Counted from the stretch's first letter, positions 9,034 to 21,733 are shown. The stretch: DNA of 64,000 bases from Sulfuritalea hydrogenivorans sk43H (GCF_000828635.1 NZ_AP012547.1:1612001-1676000), one strand, 5' to 3'. A program made the numbers and translations. The notes: generated by a model from the letters alone, not told the origin.

Positions 9034-9046
9034 TCCACCAATCCTT

Positions 9047-9478
9047 GTGATAGTCCTCAATCTCCTCTGCGACCACGGGCACCATTTCGAAGGCTGGTTT
9101 GCTTCGGGCGAGGAGTTTCGCAGCCAGAGCCAGCGCCAACTGGTGCACTGCCCGCAGTGCCAGACCTCGGCGGTAAGCCAGTTGCCGTCGGCGCCCCACG
9201 TCAAGCGCGGTGGAGCCGAACTCGCATCCCAGGATAAGTCGGCCGCTCCGGTTGTGGCGCCTGCCATGGCGCAACTGCACCAGGCCCTGGTGAGCATGGC
9301 GCGGGAGGCGGAGAACGTCGGCGAGCGCTTTCCCGAAGAGGCGCGCCGCATTCACTACGAAGAAACTCCGGCACGCAACATTCGCGGCGTGGCGACGATC
9401 AATGAAACCCGCGAACTGCTCGATGAAGGGATTGTCGTCCTTCCGGCGCCGGTACCGCCCGAAGAGGAATTCCACTGA
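9047..9478 (+). CDS. DUF1178 family protein
   Basis: A 143-residue protein opening MIVLNLLCDHGHHFEGWFAS with a later CPQC pair (about residues 36-39), the DUF1178 signature. The two Cys/His groups suggest metal binding. The C-terminal half (PEEARRIHYEETPARNIRGVAT) is also typical of the family. No biochemical role is established. GTG at 9047 is the start that gives the conserved N-terminus. It is the first host gene after the prophage, only 13 bp beyond the tRNA-like sequence, so its native promoter may lie in or across the attachment site. Confidence 0.85.
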   Translation: MIVLNLLCDHGHHFEGWFASGEEFRSQSQRQLVHCPQCQTSAVSQLPSAPHVKRGGAELASQDKSAAPVVAPAMAQLHQALVSMAREAENVGERFPEEARRIHYEETPARNIRGVATINETRELLDEGIVVLPAPVPPEEEFH

Positions 9479-9481
9479 ATT

Positions 9482-10435
9482 TCAGTTCGCTTGCCGGGCT
9501 TTCCAGTAGCGCGGCGTGAACTTGAAGACCTGCGGGTCTGCCGCATCCACCGTGCCCCTGACCCAGCCGAAGAAAGGCGAGCCGATGGTTTCGACGCGGG
9601 TGAAGTTCTTCACCGTTTCCTTCGTGTCCGGTTCTTCCAGCGGCTGATCGATGCGATGCTGGTGCGTGTCGCCATGTACCAGCACGACTTGCCCGGCAAA
9701 GCTTCGGGTCTCCTCGCGCAACTGGCTCAGGAAGTCGCGGTAGCCGGGGTTGGGCCTGCCGGCATTGGCGGCATGAAAGCCGGGATTGCCCTGGGTCACG
9801 ACCAGAATGCCCGCCAGTTTTTTGTTGCGTGCATGCGCAAAGGCCTGGGCCAGCCAGACCTTGTTGGCGGCTCCGCGCTCGATGAACTCGGCCACCGGGC
9901 CGCTACCCCGCTTGGTGCCGCTATAGTTGTTGTCGCTGCCGGGCACATTCATGCCGACAAACAAGGCGCCGCCGGCTTCCCAGCGCACGTTCTCGCGGTA
10001 CTTGGCAAAGGCCGGGTCGCGACTCTGGCGTTGCAGTTTCAACGGTCGCCGGCCCAATGCCATGTCGTCCGGGAAGAACCATTCGCGGAGTTTGCCCAGG
10101 CGTTCCAGCGGGTCATAACCGCCGTTGCTCTTGCGATGGCAGTCGGTCCACTCGTTGTCGCCCGGCACATAGACCAGCGGATGCCGCGATTTCCGGAACA
10201 CCGAAAGAATGTCCCGCAGCGCTTCGTCGCTGCAAACGCCGGAGCCGCTCTTGATATCGCCGTCGTGCACCACGAATGCAAGATCTTCGCCATCCATCTC
10301 GGCAATCAGCTCGGGGAGGTTGTCGCGCTGCCACTGGTTGTAGGGCATGTCGCCGAACAGGCCGAATGACAGCGTTTCCGCGTGCACCGGTAGCGCCAGC
10401 AACGCCGCTATCGTCAGCGCAAGGATATGCTTCAC
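9482..10435 (-). CDS. secreted calcineurin-like metallophosphoesterase
   Basis: A 317-residue protein with a Sec signal peptide ([19 protein letters not shown], cut before ETLSFG). Metallophosphoesterase motifs follow in order: GLFGDMPYN (about 26-34), [10 protein letters not shown] (about 57-66), [10 protein letters not shown] (about 91-100) and a C-terminal [11 protein letters not shown] (about 254-264) in place of the usual GHxH. A dinuclear-metal phosphatase acting in the periplasm is likely; the substrate is unknown. Its start overlaps the mutS stop by 4 bp, so the two are probably co-transcribed although functionally unrelated. Confidence 0.8.
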   Translation of the reverse strand: MKHILALTIAALLALPVHAETLSFGLFGDMPYNQWQRDNLPELIAEMDGEDLAFVVHDGDIKSGSGVCSDEALRDILSVFRKSRHPLVYVPGDNEWTDCHRKSNGGYDPLERLGKLREWFFPDDMALGRRPLKLQRQSRDPAFAKYRENVRWEAGGALFVGMNVPGSDNNYSGTKRGSGPVAEFIERGAANKVWLAQAFAHARNKKLAGILVVTQGNPGFHAANAGRPNPGYRDFLSQLREETRSFAGQVVLVHGDTHQHRIDQPLEEPDTKETVKNFTRVETIGSPFFGWVRGTVDAADPQVFKFTPRYWKARQAN

Positions 10436-13011
10436 GACTTGGACAGCTTGTTCAACTGGTAGAGCTTTTCCAGCGCTTCGCGCGGGCTGAGTTCGTCGGG
10501 ATTGACGTCACGCAGGGCATCCAGCGCCGGATGCGGCGGTTCCGGCAGCGCCGGTGCGCTGGCGAACAGGTCGGGCTGGGTCAGCGAGCCGACTTCGCGG
10601 TTCTCCAGCAGCGCCAGGCGGCGCCGTGCTTCGCGCACCACGGCGGGCGGCATGCCGGCCAGCGCGGCGACCTGCACGCCGTAGCTCTGCGACGCCGGAC
10701 CTTCCTCGACCGCATGCAGGAACACGATCTTGTGGCCATGCTCGACGGCATCGAGATGCACGTTGGCGCAGACCGGGTAATCTTGCGCCAGCCGGGTCAG
10801 TTCGAAGTAATGCGTGGAGAATAGCGTCCAGGCGCGGTTCTTCTCGATCAGGTGGCGGGCGATGGCGAAGGCCAGCGCGACGCCGTCGAAGGTCGAGGTA
10901 CCGCGGCCGATTTCGTCCATCAGCACCAGCGACTTTTCCGTCGCACCGTTGAGGATCGCGGCCGCCTCGGTCATTTCCACCATGAAGGTGGAACGCCCGG
11001 AGGCGAGGTCGTCCGAGGCGCCGATGCGGGTGTAGATCGCGTCGATCGGCCCCAGCCGGCAACGTGTGGCGGGCACGAAGCTGCCGCAGTGGGCGAGCAG
11101 GACGATCAGTGCGGCCTGGCGCATGTAGGTCGATTTTCCGCCCATGTTGGGGCCGGTGATCAGCAGCATGCGGCGCGCGGGCGAGAGGCGCGTGTCGTTG
11201 GCGATGAAGCTGTCGATCTGCCGTTCCACCACGGGATGGCGGCCGCCTTCGATTTCCATGACCGCTTCTTCGCAGAATTCCGGCTGGCGATAGTCGTGGC
11301 GCACGGCGGCGTCGGCGAAGGCGGCGAGGCCGTCGAGTTCAGCAATCGCACGGGCGATGCGCTGCAGCACCGGGATATGGATCATCAGCGCGCCGAGCAG
11401 CTCGTCCCACAACTGCTTTTCCAGCGCCAGCGCGCGTTCGTTGGCGGACAGCGCCTTGTCCTCGAAGCTCTTGAGCTCCGGCGTGATGTAGCGCTCGGCG
11501 TTCTTCAGCGTCTGCCGGCGCCGGTAGTCCTCCGGAATCTTCTCGACGTTGGCGTGGGTGACTTCGATGTAGAAGCCATGCACCTTGTTGTATTCGACCT
11601 TGAGGTTGGCGATGCCGCTTCGCTCGCGTTCGCGGGCTTCGAGCTCGATCAGGAAGGCGCCGCAGTTGTGCTGTATGGCGCGCAGTTCGTCGAGGTCGGC
11701 GTTGTAGCCCGGCGCGATGACGCCGCCTTCGCGAATCAGCGCGGCGGGCTCGAGCGCGACAGCCTGGGTCAGCAGATTGACGCAAGCCTGCGGCGTGGCC
11801 AGTGCGGCAGCCAGTTCGGCCAGCCTTGCCGCCGTACCGCCAGCGCCGACTGTCGACCTGATGCCGTCGAGGCGTGCGAGGCTGTCGCGCAGCGAGGAAA
11901 GGTCGCGCGGTCGGGCGCTCTTCAGGGCGATGCGGGCGGTGATGCGGTCGATGTCGGCGAACCCTGTCAGCGTCTTGCTCAACTCGACATAGGGCCCGTT
12001 GCCGGCATCGCCGACCAGTGCCGCGACCGCCGCATGACGCGCGCGCGGAATGCCGCGCTCGGTCAGCGGGTGATGCAGGCAGTGGCGCAGCCAGCGCGAG
12101 CCCATGCTGGTGGCGCAGGTGTCGAGCAGCGAGAGCAGGGTGGGCGAAGCTTCGCCGCGCAGGGTTTCGGAAATTTCCAGGTTGCGCCGGGTCGCGGCGT
12201 CGAGGCGCAGGTAGCTGCCTTCGTGTTCGACCGTGAGTTGCGTCACGTGTGCCAGCGCCTGCAATTGCGTGGCCTGGGCGTAGCGGTAGAGCGCGCCGGC
12301 GGCAGCCAGCGCGAGTTCTTCGTCGTGCACGCCGAAACCGGCCAGATCGCGGGTGCCGAAATGTTCGGCCAGTGCGTGCGCGGCGGCGCGCGTGTCGAAA
12401 TGCCAGTCGGGCAGGTGCTGGGTGACGGCGCGATGCTCCGGCAGCGCGGAGCGATGGCCGTCGGCCAGCAGGAGTTCCGCCGGGCGCAGGCGCTCGAAGT
12501 GCGCGGGCAGGGCGTCGAGCGAGGTTTCCAGCAGGCGCAGGTCGCCGTTGGCGAGGTTGAGCCAGGCGAGGCCAGCGCGCTGGCGGTCGATGGCCAGCGC
12601 CAGCAGCAGGTTGTCGGTCTTGTCGTCGAGCAGGTTGGCGTCGGTCAGCGTGCCCGGCGTGACGATGCGCGTCACCGCGCGCTCCACCGGGCCCTTGGCC
12701 AGCGCGGGATCGCCGATCTGTTCGCAGATCGCCACCGAGACGCCGAGCTTGACCAGCTTCGCCAGATAGCCGTCCGCGGCGTGGTAGGGAATCCCGGCCA
12801 TCGGGATCGGCTTGCCGGCCGACTGGCCGCGCGCAGTCAGCGTGATGTCGAGCAGGCGCGCCGCGCGCTCGGCATCTTCGTAAAACAGCTCGTAGAAATC
12901 CCCCATGCGGAAAAACAGCAGCTTGTCGGCGTGTTCCGCCTTGCTGCGCAGCCACTGCTGCATCACGGGGGTATGGGCCGCCAGTTCGGCGGCCGTCAGG
13001 GCGGCCGACAT
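10432..13011 (-). CDS. mutS: DNA mismatch repair protein MutS
   Basis: An 859-residue full-length MutS. The N-terminal mismatch-recognition domain carries [17 protein letters not shown], which includes the Phe-x-Glu mismatch wedge. The ATPase domain has Walker [10 protein letters not shown] (about 619-627), Walker [17 protein letters not shown] and the [10 protein letters not shown] switch region. It binds mispaired DNA and recruits MutL. The ATG at 13011 has no better competitor. One copy of the dispersed 28-bp repeat (11831-11854) lies inside the coding region, encoding Thr-Val-Gly-Ala-Gly-Gly-Thr-Ala in the lever domain. Confidence 0.97.
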   Translation of the reverse strand: MSAALTAAELAAHTPVMQQWLRSKAEHADKLLFFRMGDFYELFYEDAERAARLLDITLTARGQSAGKPIPMAGIPYHAADGYLAKLVKLGVSVAICEQIGDPALAKGPVERAVTRIVTPGTLTDANLLDDKTDNLLLALAIDRQRAGLAWLNLANGDLRLLETSLDALPAHFERLRPAELLLADGHRSALPEHRAVTQHLPDWHFDTRAAAHALAEHFGTRDLAGFGVHDEELALAAAGALYRYAQATQLQALAHVTQLTVEHEGSYLRLDAATRRNLEISETLRGEASPTLLSLLDTCATSMGSRWLRHCLHHPLTERGIPRARHAAVAALVGDAGNGPYVELSKTLTGFADIDRITARIALKSARPRDLSSLRDSLARLDGIRSTVGAGGTAARLAELAAALATPQACVNLLTQAVALEPAALIREGGVIAPGYNADLDELRAIQHNCGAFLIELEARERERSGIANLKVEYNKVHGFYIEVTHANVEKIPEDYRRRQTLKNAERYITPELKSFEDKALSANERALALEKQLWDELLGALMIHIPVLQRIARAIAELDGLAAFADAAVRHDYRQPEFCEEAVMEIEGGRHPVVERQIDSFIANDTRLSPARRMLLITGPNMGGKSTYMRQAALIVLLAHCGSFVPATRCRLGPIDAIYTRIGASDDLASGRSTFMVEMTEAAAILNGATEKSLVLMDEIGRGTSTFDGVALAFAIARHLIEKNRAWTLFSTHYFELTRLAQDYPVCANVHLDAVEHGHKIVFLHAVEEGPASQSYGVQVAALAGMPPAVVREARRRLALLENREVGSLTQPDLFASAPALPEPPHPALDALRDVNPDELSPREALEKLYQLNKLSKS

Positions 13012-13021
13012 CAGGCCGGGG

Positions 13022-13828
13022 TCATGCCGGCAGTTTCGCCGTCCGGTGCGGCGCGATGATCTGCAGCAACTGCGAAAATATCTTCGGATTGCCGCCGACG
13101 ATGTTGCCGGTCTGCATGTAGTTCGCTTCGCCCGACAGATCGCCGACCAGGCCGCCGGCTTCGGTGATCAGCAGGGTGCCGGCGGCCATGTCCCAGGGCG
13201 ACAGGCCGAGTTCCCAGAAGCCGTCCATGCGGCCGCAGGCGACCCAGGCCAGATCCAGCGAGGCGGCGCCGGGGCGGCGCATGCCGGCGGTTTTTTGCGC
13301 CACCTCGCGGAAAATCGCGAGGTAGGCATCGATATGGTCGAACATGCGATACGGGAAGCCGGTGCCGATCAGCGCTTCATCGAGCTTGGTGCGCTTGGCG
13401 ACGCGAATCCGCTTTTCGTTCAGATAGGCACCGCCGCCCTTGCTGGCGGTGAAGATTTCATTGCGGTTGGGGTCATACACCACCGCTTGCGTCATCACGC
13501 CCTTGTGCGCCAGGCCGATCGAAATGGCATATTGCGGCATGCCGTGGATGAAGTTGGTGGTGCCGTCGAGCGGATCGATGATCCACTGGTACTCGCTGTC
13601 GGGGCTGGTGCCGGCCAGCCCGGACTCCTCTGCTAGAATTCCATAAGCGGGATAGGCCTCCCGCAATACATCGAGGATCGCGGCTTCCGCGGCGCGGTCG
13701 ACCTCCGTAACGTAGTCGCTCTGCTGCTTGACGTCGATGCGCAATTTGTCGACGTCCATGCTGGCGCGGTTGATGATCTGGCCGGCGCGACGCGCGGCTT
13801 TGACGGCTATGTTGAGCGTGGGATGCAT
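13022..13828 (-). CDS. suhB: inositol monophosphatase family protein SuhB
   Basis: A 268-residue protein, the usual length of SuhB (267 in E. coli). It has the metal-binding motifs ILAEESG (about 64-70) and [15 protein letters not shown] (about 80-94), and the C-terminal [15 protein letters not shown]. It hydrolyses inositol-1-phosphate in vitro; in proteobacteria SuhB also joins the rRNA antitermination complex. It lies 10 bp upstream of mutS on the same strand and is divergent from trmJ, an arrangement common in betaproteobacteria (suhB next to trmJ). Confidence 0.93.
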   Translation of the reverse strand: MHPTLNIAVKAARRAGQIINRASMDVDKLRIDVKQQSDYVTEVDRAAEAAILDVLREAYPAYGILAEESGLAGTSPDSEYQWIIDPLDGTTNFIHGMPQYAISIGLAHKGVMTQAVVYDPNRNEIFTASKGGGAYLNEKRIRVAKRTKLDEALIGTGFPYRMFDHIDAYLAIFREVAQKTAGMRRPGAASLDLAWVACGRMDGFWELGLSPWDMAAGTLLITEAGGLVGDLSGEANYMQTGNIVGGNPKIFSQLLQIIAPHRTAKLPA

Positions 13829-13945
13829 GAATTTTTAAGGCGGGGCGAGCCAAGAGGGGCGCATGGTGCGCACGAAGTCTGTAATTCTATCCCGGGATAC
13901 CCTTCCGGCCCAAGGGGACAGCGACAGGGGGCCGGGACATACGTC

Positions 13946-14710
13946 ATGAATACCACGCCATCGCCGACACCTGACGACCTCGATCGCATCCGCGTCGTTC
14001 TCTCGCATCCCAGCCATCCGGGCAACATCGGTGCGGCGGCGCGGGCGATGAAGACCATGGGTTTGTCGCGTCTGATCCTGGTGAATCCGAAGGTTTTCCC
14101 CGATGCCCAGGCCGATGCCATGGCGGCCGGTGCCACCGACGTGCTGGTGGCGGCCGAGGTGGTCGATTCACTGACGGAAGCCTTGAGCGGCACCGTGCTG
14201 GCGATGGCCATGACGGCGCGTCGTCGGGAACTTGCGGTACCGGCCTTGTGGGCCCGTGACGGTGCGGCGGAACTGGTGGCCGCCGCCGCCACCGGAGACG
14301 TGGCGCTGGTGTTCGGCAACGAAACCTCGGGGCTGTCCAACGATGAGCTGGCGATGTGCCGGCGCTGGGCGATGATTCCGGTGAGCGCCGGGTTCAGTTC
14401 GCTCAACCTCGCGGCGGCGGTGCAGGTGATGTGCTATGAACTGCGCCTTGCGGCGCTTGACCCGGGTTTCCCTCCGGCGATTTCGGGTGCCGGGGAACTC
14501 GCGACCCACGACGAGGTGGAGGGCCTGATCGCCCATATCGAGCGTGCCGCGCTGTCGAGCGAGTTCCTCGATCCGGCGAGTCCGAAACGCCTGATTCCGC
14601 GGCTACGGCGCATGTTTGCGCGTGCCGTGCCGGAAAAGAAAGAGGTCGACATCCTGCGCGGACTGTTTGCGGCACTGGAAAAAGCCGCATCCGGCCCGAA
14701 ATGCAAATAA
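13946..14710 (+). CDS. trmJ: tRNA (cytidine/uridine-2'-O-)-methyltransferase TrmJ
   Basis: A 254-residue SPOUT methyltransferase. The N-terminus has RIRVVLSHPSHPGNIGAAARAMKTMGL, and the knot region has ALVFGNETSGLSNDE and IPVSAGFSSLNLAAAVQVMCYEL. TrmJ methylates ribose at position 32 of tRNA using S-adenosylmethionine. The start is taken as ATG 13946 because conserved sequence begins a few residues later; the frame is open upstream to 13823 without conservation. It is divergent from suhB and is followed by cysE and the isc operon. Confidence 0.92.
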   Translation: MNTTPSPTPDDLDRIRVVLSHPSHPGNIGAAARAMKTMGLSRLILVNPKVFPDAQADAMAAGATDVLVAAEVVDSLTEALSGTVLAMAMTARRRELAVPALWARDGAAELVAAAATGDVALVFGNETSGLSNDELAMCRRWAMIPVSAGFSSLNLAAAVQVMCYELRLAALDPGFPPAISGAGELATHDEVEGLIAHIERAALSSEFLDPASPKRLIPRLRRMFARAVPEKKEVDILRGLFAALEKAASGPKCK

Positions 14711-14768
14711 AACTTGACCCCGGCGCTCGGGATTTCTACCATTTCATAAAATACTAATAGATCACTCC

Positions 14769-15521
14769 ATGTTCTCCCGTCTGCGTGAAGATATCTCCTG
14801 CGTTTTTGAACGCGATCCGGCCGCCCGTTCCACTTGGGAGGTGCTGACCTGCTATCCGGGCTTTCATGCCCTGACGCTGCATCGGGTCTCGCACTGGCTG
14901 TGGAGTGCGCGTTTGCGCTGGATGGCACGCTTCCTTTCGCATTTCACGCGCTGGATCACTGGCATCGAGATTCATCCGGGGGCAACCATCGGCCGCCGGG
15001 TATTCATCGACCATGGCATGGGTGTGGTCATTGGCGAGACGGCGGTGATCGAGGACGAATGCACGCTGTATCACGGCGTCACGCTGGGTGGCACGTCGTG
15101 GAACAAGGGCAAGCGGCATCCGACCTTGCAACGCGGCGTGGTGATCGGCGCCGGGGCCAAGGTGCTGGGACCGATCGTTCTCGGTCCGGGCGCCAAGGTC
15201 GGCTCGAATGCCGTGGTGGTGCGCGACGTTCCGGCGGGGGCGACGGCGGTCGGCATTCCGGCGCGCATCGTCGAGGACCACCACGAGATCGACCGTGAGG
15301 TCAAGGCCGGCCAGATGGGCTTCTCCGCCTATGCCGTGACGCGCAACGAGGACGATCCCCTGGCGCAGGCAATACACGGCCTGCTCAATCATGCGGTGGA
15401 AACCGACCGACGCATCGAGGCCTTGCTGAAGACCATGGAGCGTTCCGGGGTATCGCTCGAAGACGACGTGGCGACCGCCGACAAGTTCGATCCCAACTAT
15501 CTTTCGAAGATAGTTGACTAA
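14769..15521 (+). CDS. cysE: serine O-acetyltransferase CysE
   Basis: A 250-residue protein with the SAT N-terminal helical domain ([18 protein letters not shown]) and left-handed beta-helix hexapeptide repeats ([20 protein letters not shown], then [20 protein letters not shown]). It makes O-acetylserine from serine and acetyl-CoA for cysteine synthesis. Its position directly upstream of iscR couples cysteine supply with the desulfurases that use it. The first IscR box (15510-15534) overlaps its last codons and stop. Confidence 0.95.
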   Translation: MFSRLREDISCVFERDPAARSTWEVLTCYPGFHALTLHRVSHWLWSARLRWMARFLSHFTRWITGIEIHPGATIGRRVFIDHGMGVVIGETAVIEDECTLYHGVTLGGTSWNKGKRHPTLQRGVVIGAGAKVLGPIVLGPGAKVGSNAVVVRDVPAGATAVGIPARIVEDHHEIDREVKAGQMGFSAYAVTRNEDDPLAQAIHGLLNHAVETDRRIEALLKTMERSGVSLEDDVATADKFDPNYLSKIVD

Positions 15522-15563
15522 AATGCTCGGGATACAATATAGTTGATATAAACGCTCAGGTAT
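15510..15563 (+). promoter_or_regulatory. two tandem IscR type-1 boxes before iscR
   Basis: Two 25-bp matches to the [2Fe-2S]-IscR type-1 pattern occur 29 bp apart. Site 1 at 15510-15534 reads ATAGTTGACT-AAAAT-GCTCGGGATA. Site 2 at 15539-15563 reads ATAGTTGATA-TAAAC-GCTCAGGTAT. Holo-IscR bound here would repress its own operon. The E. coli iscR promoter also has two such sites. Site 1 overlaps the 3' end of cysE. Confidence 0.85.
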
Positions 15564-15610
15564 TAACCTTGAAGCGTTTCCCCAGCTGTATTACCTGACG
15601 GAGAGTTCCC

Positions 15611-16102
15611 ATGAGACTGACCACCAAAGGACGTTTTGCCGTAACCGCAATGATCGATCTTGCCCTGCGTCAGCATACCGGCCCGGTAACCCTGGCCGGC
15701 ATCAGCGAGCGGCAGAAGATTTCCCTTTCCTACCTTGAGCAGCTGTTCGGCAAGCTGCGTCGCCGTCAGCTGGTCTCCAGCGTGCGCGGCCCCGGCGGCG
15801 GCTACTGTCTGGCCAAGCCGCTGGAAGTGATTTCGGTGTCCGACATCATCCATGCGGTGGACGAGTCGCTCGATGCCACGAATTGCGGCGGCAAGGGCAA
15901 CTGTGCCGAGGATCAGCGTCCCTGCATGACGCACGAGCTGTGGACCAGCCTGAATGAAAAGATGTTCGAGTATCTGAGTTCGGTGACGCTTGCCGAACTG
16001 GTCGCGCAGCAACAGGAAAAGACCGGTGTGTCCGCCGTGCTGCATGACGAACGTCCGCTGCGCCGCGTGCGCCGTCCGGCAGAGGAACTCGTCGCGGCCT
16101 GA
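15611..16102 (+). CDS. iscR: Fe-S cluster assembly regulator IscR
   Basis: A 163-residue Rrf2-family winged-helix regulator. It has [19 protein letters not shown], the recognition helix [28 protein letters not shown], and three cluster-ligand cysteines in [14 protein letters not shown] (about 92-105). It senses Fe-S supply by carrying a [2Fe-2S] cluster. It is the first gene of the isc operon, preceded by two matching boxes. Confidence 0.96.
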   Translation: MRLTTKGRFAVTAMIDLALRQHTGPVTLAGISERQKISLSYLEQLFGKLRRRQLVSSVRGPGGGYCLAKPLEVISVSDIIHAVDESLDATNCGGKGNCAEDQRPCMTHELWTSLNEKMFEYLSSVTLAELVAQQQEKTGVSAVLHDERPLRRVRRPAEELVAA

Positions 16103-16118
16103 CAGCTTCCGCATTGCC

Positions 16119-17276
16119 ATGTTCGCCCCCGTCTATCTCGATCACAACGCCACCACGCCGCTGGATCCGCGCGTGCTGGAAGGCATGCTGCCCTATCTGC
16201 GCGAGCAGTACGGCAATGCCTCCAGCCGGCACGAATACGGTCGCGCGGCGCGGCGCGCAATCGACGAGGCGCGGCAGCGCGTGGCGTATGCGGTGGGGGC
16301 GCACCCGACCGAAGTGGTGTTCACCAGCGGCGGCTCCGAAGCCAACAACCTGTTCGTCAAGGGGGCGGCGGCTTGCCTGACACCCGGGGCAGTGGCGATC
16401 TCCGCGATTGAACATCCCTGCGTGCGCGAGCCGGCGAAACAGTTGGTGCGCAACGGCTGGAGGCTGCGCGAGATCGCCGTGGATGCAAATTGCCGTGTCG
16501 CCAGCGCCGACTTTCAGGCGGCAATGGCAGAAAAGCCGGCGATCGTTTCCGTCATGCTGGCCAACAATGAAACCGGTGCCGTACAGGACGTCGGCGTGCT
16601 TGCGGCGCAGGCCAGGGAAACGCGAGCATGGTTTCACACCGATGCGGTGCAGGCCTTTGGCAAGCTTCCGCTGGATTTCCGCGCGCTCAATGGTGCGGGT
16701 GTGCATGCCATGACACTCTCGGCACACAAGCTGGGCGGGCCGAAGGGCGCCGGCGCACTGGTGGTCGACAAGCGCGTCGAACTGCAGCCGCTGATCGCAG
16801 GCGGCGGCCATGAACGCGGCCTGCGCTCCGGTACGGAAAACGTCGCGGCGATCGTCGGCTTCGGTCTCGCGGCCGAGCTGGCCGTGGCCCGGCTCGATGC
16901 GCGCGCAGCGCAGCTTGCGGCACTTCGTGCCGAGCTCGATGCCGGTTTGAAGGCGCAGGGCGCGACGATCTTCGCGGGCGCCGCCGAACGCCTGCCCAAC
17001 ACCAGCTACTTTGCCTTCGCCGGCCTCGATGGCGAAACCCTGGTGGGCAAACTCGATCGCGCTGGTTTTGCCGTGGCGGCCGGGGCGGCCTGTTCCAGCG
17101 CCAATCCGGAACCGTCGCGGGTGCTGCTGGCGATGGGCATTGAATCAGGGCTCGCGCGCGGCGCAGTGCGGGTGAGCCTGGGTACGGAAAACACGATATC
17201 GCACGTGCGCGATTTTCTCGCCGCACTGCAGACTACAATCTCGCAACTCAAGGGCCTGACCGCCCTGACAAGCTGA
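16119..17276 (+). CDS. second cysteine desulfurase (NifS/IscS-like)
   Basis: A 385-residue fold-type I PLP enzyme. It begins VYLDHNATTPLDPRV, has the PLP lysine in LSAHKLGGPKG (about 206) and an active-site loop AAGAACSSANPEPSRVL whose first Cys is the persulfide carrier. It differs clearly from the adjacent iscS (shorter, different loop). The ATG at 16119 is preferred because the conserved Tyr-Leu-Asp-His motif starts 4 residues later; the frame is open upstream to 15990. It sits between iscR and iscS, an arrangement seen in other Rhodocyclales-type genomes. It contains one copy of the 28-bp dispersed repeat (16492-16515). Its distinct role versus IscS is unknown. Confidence 0.88.
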   Translation: MFAPVYLDHNATTPLDPRVLEGMLPYLREQYGNASSRHEYGRAARRAIDEARQRVAYAVGAHPTEVVFTSGGSEANNLFVKGAAACLTPGAVAISAIEHPCVREPAKQLVRNGWRLREIAVDANCRVASADFQAAMAEKPAIVSVMLANNETGAVQDVGVLAAQARETRAWFHTDAVQAFGKLPLDFRALNGAGVHAMTLSAHKLGGPKGAGALVVDKRVELQPLIAGGGHERGLRSGTENVAAIVGFGLAAELAVARLDARAAQLAALRAELDAGLKAQGATIFAGAAERLPNTSYFAFAGLDGETLVGKLDRAGFAVAAGAACSSANPEPSRVLLAMGIESGLARGAVRVSLGTENTISHVRDFLAALQTTISQLKGLTALTS

Positions 17277-17292
17277 ACTGGAGTAATTTGAA

Positions 17293-18504
17293 ATGAAGCT
17301 ACCGGTGTACCTGGACTATTCGGCAACCACGCCGGTCGATCCGCGCGTGGCGGCGAAGATGATTCCCTGGCTGACCGAGCACTTCGGCAACCCGGCCTCG
17401 CGTTCCCACTCCTATGGTTGGGAAGCGGAGAAAGCCGTCGAGGACGCGCGCGAAGAAGTCGCCGCACTGGTCGGCGCCGACGCCAAGGAAATCATCTGGA
17501 CCTCGGGCGCGACGGAATCCAACAACCTCGCCATCAAGGGCGCCGCGCATTTCTACGCCGGCACCAAGGGCAAGCACATCATCACGGTGTCCACCGAGCA
17601 CAAGGCGGTGCTGGATACCGTCAAGGAACTCGAACGCCAGGGCTTCGAGGCGACCTATCTGGTGCCGCAGGAAAACGGCCTGATCACCGTCGAACAGTTC
17701 AAGGCGGCGCTGCGGCCCGACACTGTCGTCGCCTCGGTGATGGCGGTGAACAACGAGATCGGCGTGATCCAGCCGATCGCCGAAATCGGCGAAATCTGCC
17801 GCGAGAAGAGCGTGATCTTCCATGTCGATGCGGCGCAGGCCACCGGCAAGATGCCGATCGACCTCTCGAAGCTGAAGGTCGACCTGATGTCCTTCTGCGC
17901 GCACAAGACCTATGGCCCCAAGGGCATCGGCGCGCTCTACGTCAGGCGCAAGCCGCGCATCCGCCTCGAAGCACAGATGCACGGTGGCGGCCACGAGCGC
18001 GGCATGCGCTCGGGCACGCTGGCGACACACCAGATCATCGGCATGGGCGAATGCTTCCGCCTGGCACGCGAGGAAATGGCGGTCGAGAACGAGCGCATCC
18101 GCATGCTGCGCGACAGGCTGCTCAAGGGTTTGCTCGACATCGAGGAAACCTACGTCAATGGCGACATCGACCAGCGCGTCCCGCACAACCTCAACGTCAG
18201 CTTCAACTTCGTCGAAGGCGAATCGCTAATCATGGCGGTCAAGGACATCGCCGTGTCGAGCGGCTCGGCCTGCACCTCGGCCAGCCTGGAACCTTCCTAT
18301 GTGCTGCGCTCGCTCGGGCGTTCGGACGAACTGGCGCACAGTTCGATCCGCTTCACCCTCGGCCGCTTCACCACGGAAGAGGAAATCGATTTCACCATCA
18401 AGCTGCTGCACGACAAGCTCGGCAAGCTGCGCGAACTCTCCCCGCTCTGGGAGATGTACAAGGACGGCGTCGATTTGAACTCCGTTCAATGGGCTGCACA
18501 CTGA
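17293..18504 (+). CDS. iscS: cysteine desulfurase IscS
   Basis: A 403-residue protein of standard IscS length. It has [20 protein letters not shown], the PLP lysine in [12 protein letters not shown] (about 206), and the flexible loop [20 protein letters not shown] with the catalytic Cys. The C-terminus [18 protein letters not shown] matches the IscU-binding tail. It supplies sulfane sulfur to IscU and to tRNA thiolation. It lies 16 bp after the other desulfurase and 10 bp before iscU. Confidence 0.97.
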   Translation: MKLPVYLDYSATTPVDPRVAAKMIPWLTEHFGNPASRSHSYGWEAEKAVEDAREEVAALVGADAKEIIWTSGATESNNLAIKGAAHFYAGTKGKHIITVSTEHKAVLDTVKELERQGFEATYLVPQENGLITVEQFKAALRPDTVVASVMAVNNEIGVIQPIAEIGEICREKSVIFHVDAAQATGKMPIDLSKLKVDLMSFCAHKTYGPKGIGALYVRRKPRIRLEAQMHGGGHERGMRSGTLATHQIIGMGECFRLAREEMAVENERIRMLRDRLLKGLLDIEETYVNGDIDQRVPHNLNVSFNFVEGESLIMAVKDIAVSSGSACTSASLEPSYVLRSLGRSDELAHSSIRFTLGRFTTEEEIDFTIKLLHDKLGKLRELSPLWEMYKDGVDLNSVQWAAH

Positions 18505-18514
18505 GGAAATCATA

Positions 18515-18898
18515 ATGGCATACAGCGAAAAAGTTCTGGATCACTACGAAAACCCGCGCAACGTGGGTTCCTTCGGCAAGGATGACGAGGGTGTCGCCAC
18601 CGGCATGGTCGGTGCGCCGGCCTGCGGCGACGTCATGAAGCTGCAGATCAAGGTCGGCAAGGACGGCATCATCGAAGATGCCAAGTTCAAGACCTATGGC
18701 TGCGGTTCGGCGATCGCTTCGTCGTCGCTGGTGACCGAATGGGTCAAGGGCAAGACGCTGGATCAGGCGCTCGATATCAAGAACACGCAGATCGCCGAGG
18801 AACTGGCATTGCCGCCGGTGAAGATCCACTGCTCCATCCTGGCCGAGGATGCGATCAAGGCCGCCGTGGCCGATTACAAAAAGAAACAGGGAGCTTGA
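18515..18898 (+). CDS. iscU: Fe-S cluster scaffold IscU
   Basis: A 127-residue scaffold with the three cluster cysteines in [10 protein letters not shown] (Cys37 region), [12 protein letters not shown] and [11 protein letters not shown]. The LPPVK motif recognised by HscA is present just before the last Cys. It builds [2Fe-2S] clusters using sulfur from IscS. The spacing and order are as in the standard isc operon. Confidence 0.97.
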   Translation: MAYSEKVLDHYENPRNVGSFGKDDEGVATGMVGAPACGDVMKLQIKVGKDGIIEDAKFKTYGCGSAIASSSLVTEWVKGKTLDQALDIKNTQIAEELALPPVKIHCSILAEDAIKAAVADYKKKQGA

Positions 18899-18900
18899 GC

Positions 18901-19308
18901 ATGAGTGCTTGCACCACACCCGCGAGCGATGCCGCCGCCGTGCCCCAGGTCCCGCCGGCAGGTTGGCAGGGCAGCGAAAGCGCAAGTCCGGTGACCCTCA
19001 GCGAACGCGCCGCGGACCACATCGCCAAGTACATCGCCAAGCGCGGAAGGGGGATCGGCATTCGCCTCGGGGTCAAGACCTCGGGCTGTTCGGGCATGGC
19101 ATACAAGCTGGAATTCGCGGATGCCGCCAACGCCGAAGACATCGTATTCCTCAGCCACGGCGTCAAGGTACTGGTCGATCCGAAGAGCCTGCCCTATCTG
19201 GCGGGTACCGAACTCGATTATGCGCGCGAGGGCCTCAACGAAGGTTTCAAGTTCAACAATCCGAACGTCAAGGACGCATGCGGCTGCGGCGAGTCGTTCA
19301 ATACCTGA
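18901..19308 (+). CDS. iscA: A-type Fe-S carrier IscA with N-terminal extension
   Basis: A 135-residue protein. The IscA core starts at [17 protein letters not shown] (about residue 30) and holds the three ligand cysteines in [12 protein letters not shown] and the C-terminal ACGCGESF. About 28 residues rich in Ala, Pro and Ser precede the core, longer than the usual 107-residue IscA. The only in-frame ATG near the iscU stop is 18901, so the extension appears real, although a start such as GTG at 18991 just before the core cannot be excluded. Confidence 0.9.
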   Translation: MSACTTPASDAAAVPQVPPAGWQGSESASPVTLSERAADHIAKYIAKRGRGIGIRLGVKTSGCSGMAYKLEFADAANAEDIVFLSHGVKVLVDPKSLPYLAGTELDYAREGLNEGFKFNNPNVKDACGCGESFNT

Positions 19309-19318
19309 CGTTCATTCG

Positions 19319-19861
19319 ATGACCACGTTTGACCTGAATTTCGCTGCCGACCATTTCACGCTGTTCGGCTTGCCGCGCGCCCAGTCGCTTGATCTGGAGA
19401 GCCTCGAAAAGTCCTTTCGCGCGGTTCAGGCGCAGGTGCATCCGGACAAGCACGCACAAGCCGCCGACGCCGACCGGCGCCTAGCCATGCAGTGGGCGAC
19501 GCGGATCAACGAGGCCTTCCAGACGCTCAAGTCGCCGGGCAAGCGCGCGCGCTATCTGCTGCATTTGCTCGGGCACGACCCGCAGATCGAAAGCAACACC
19601 GCCATGCCCGCGGAATTCCTCATGAGCCAGATGGAACTGCGTGAAGCGGTGATGGACGCGAGGGCCGCCGCCGATGAAGCGGCGCTGGACGAGGTCCGCT
19701 CGCGCCTGCTGAATGAAATCAAGGCCGAATACCTGCGAGTTGCCGAATTGATCGACAAGACCAGGGATTACACCGCTGCCGCCGATCTGGTGCGGCAACT
19801 GATGTTTCAGGAAAAACTGCTGACCGAAATCGACGACGCGCTCGAAGCCGTCACCGCGTAA
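19319..19861 (+). CDS. hscB: Fe-S assembly co-chaperone HscB
   Basis: A 180-residue J-protein. The J domain (about 10-80) has [14 protein letters not shown], the HPDK motif (VHPDKHAQ) and a C-terminal oligomer/IscU-binding domain ([15 protein letters not shown]). It delivers IscU to HscA and stimulates its ATPase. ATG 19319 gives the normal N-terminus. The frame is open upstream into iscA without homology. Confidence 0.94.
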   Translation: MTTFDLNFAADHFTLFGLPRAQSLDLESLEKSFRAVQAQVHPDKHAQAADADRRLAMQWATRINEAFQTLKSPGKRARYLLHLLGHDPQIESNTAMPAEFLMSQMELREAVMDARAAADEAALDEVRSRLLNEIKAEYLRVAELIDKTRDYTAAADLVRQLMFQEKLLTEIDDALEAVTA

Positions 19862-19868
19862 AAAAACT

Positions 19869-21733
<1,865 letters not shown>

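Noticed and set aside
10852-13059. 735-residue open frame antisense to mutS
   Set aside because: Shadow of mutS, which has all motifs.
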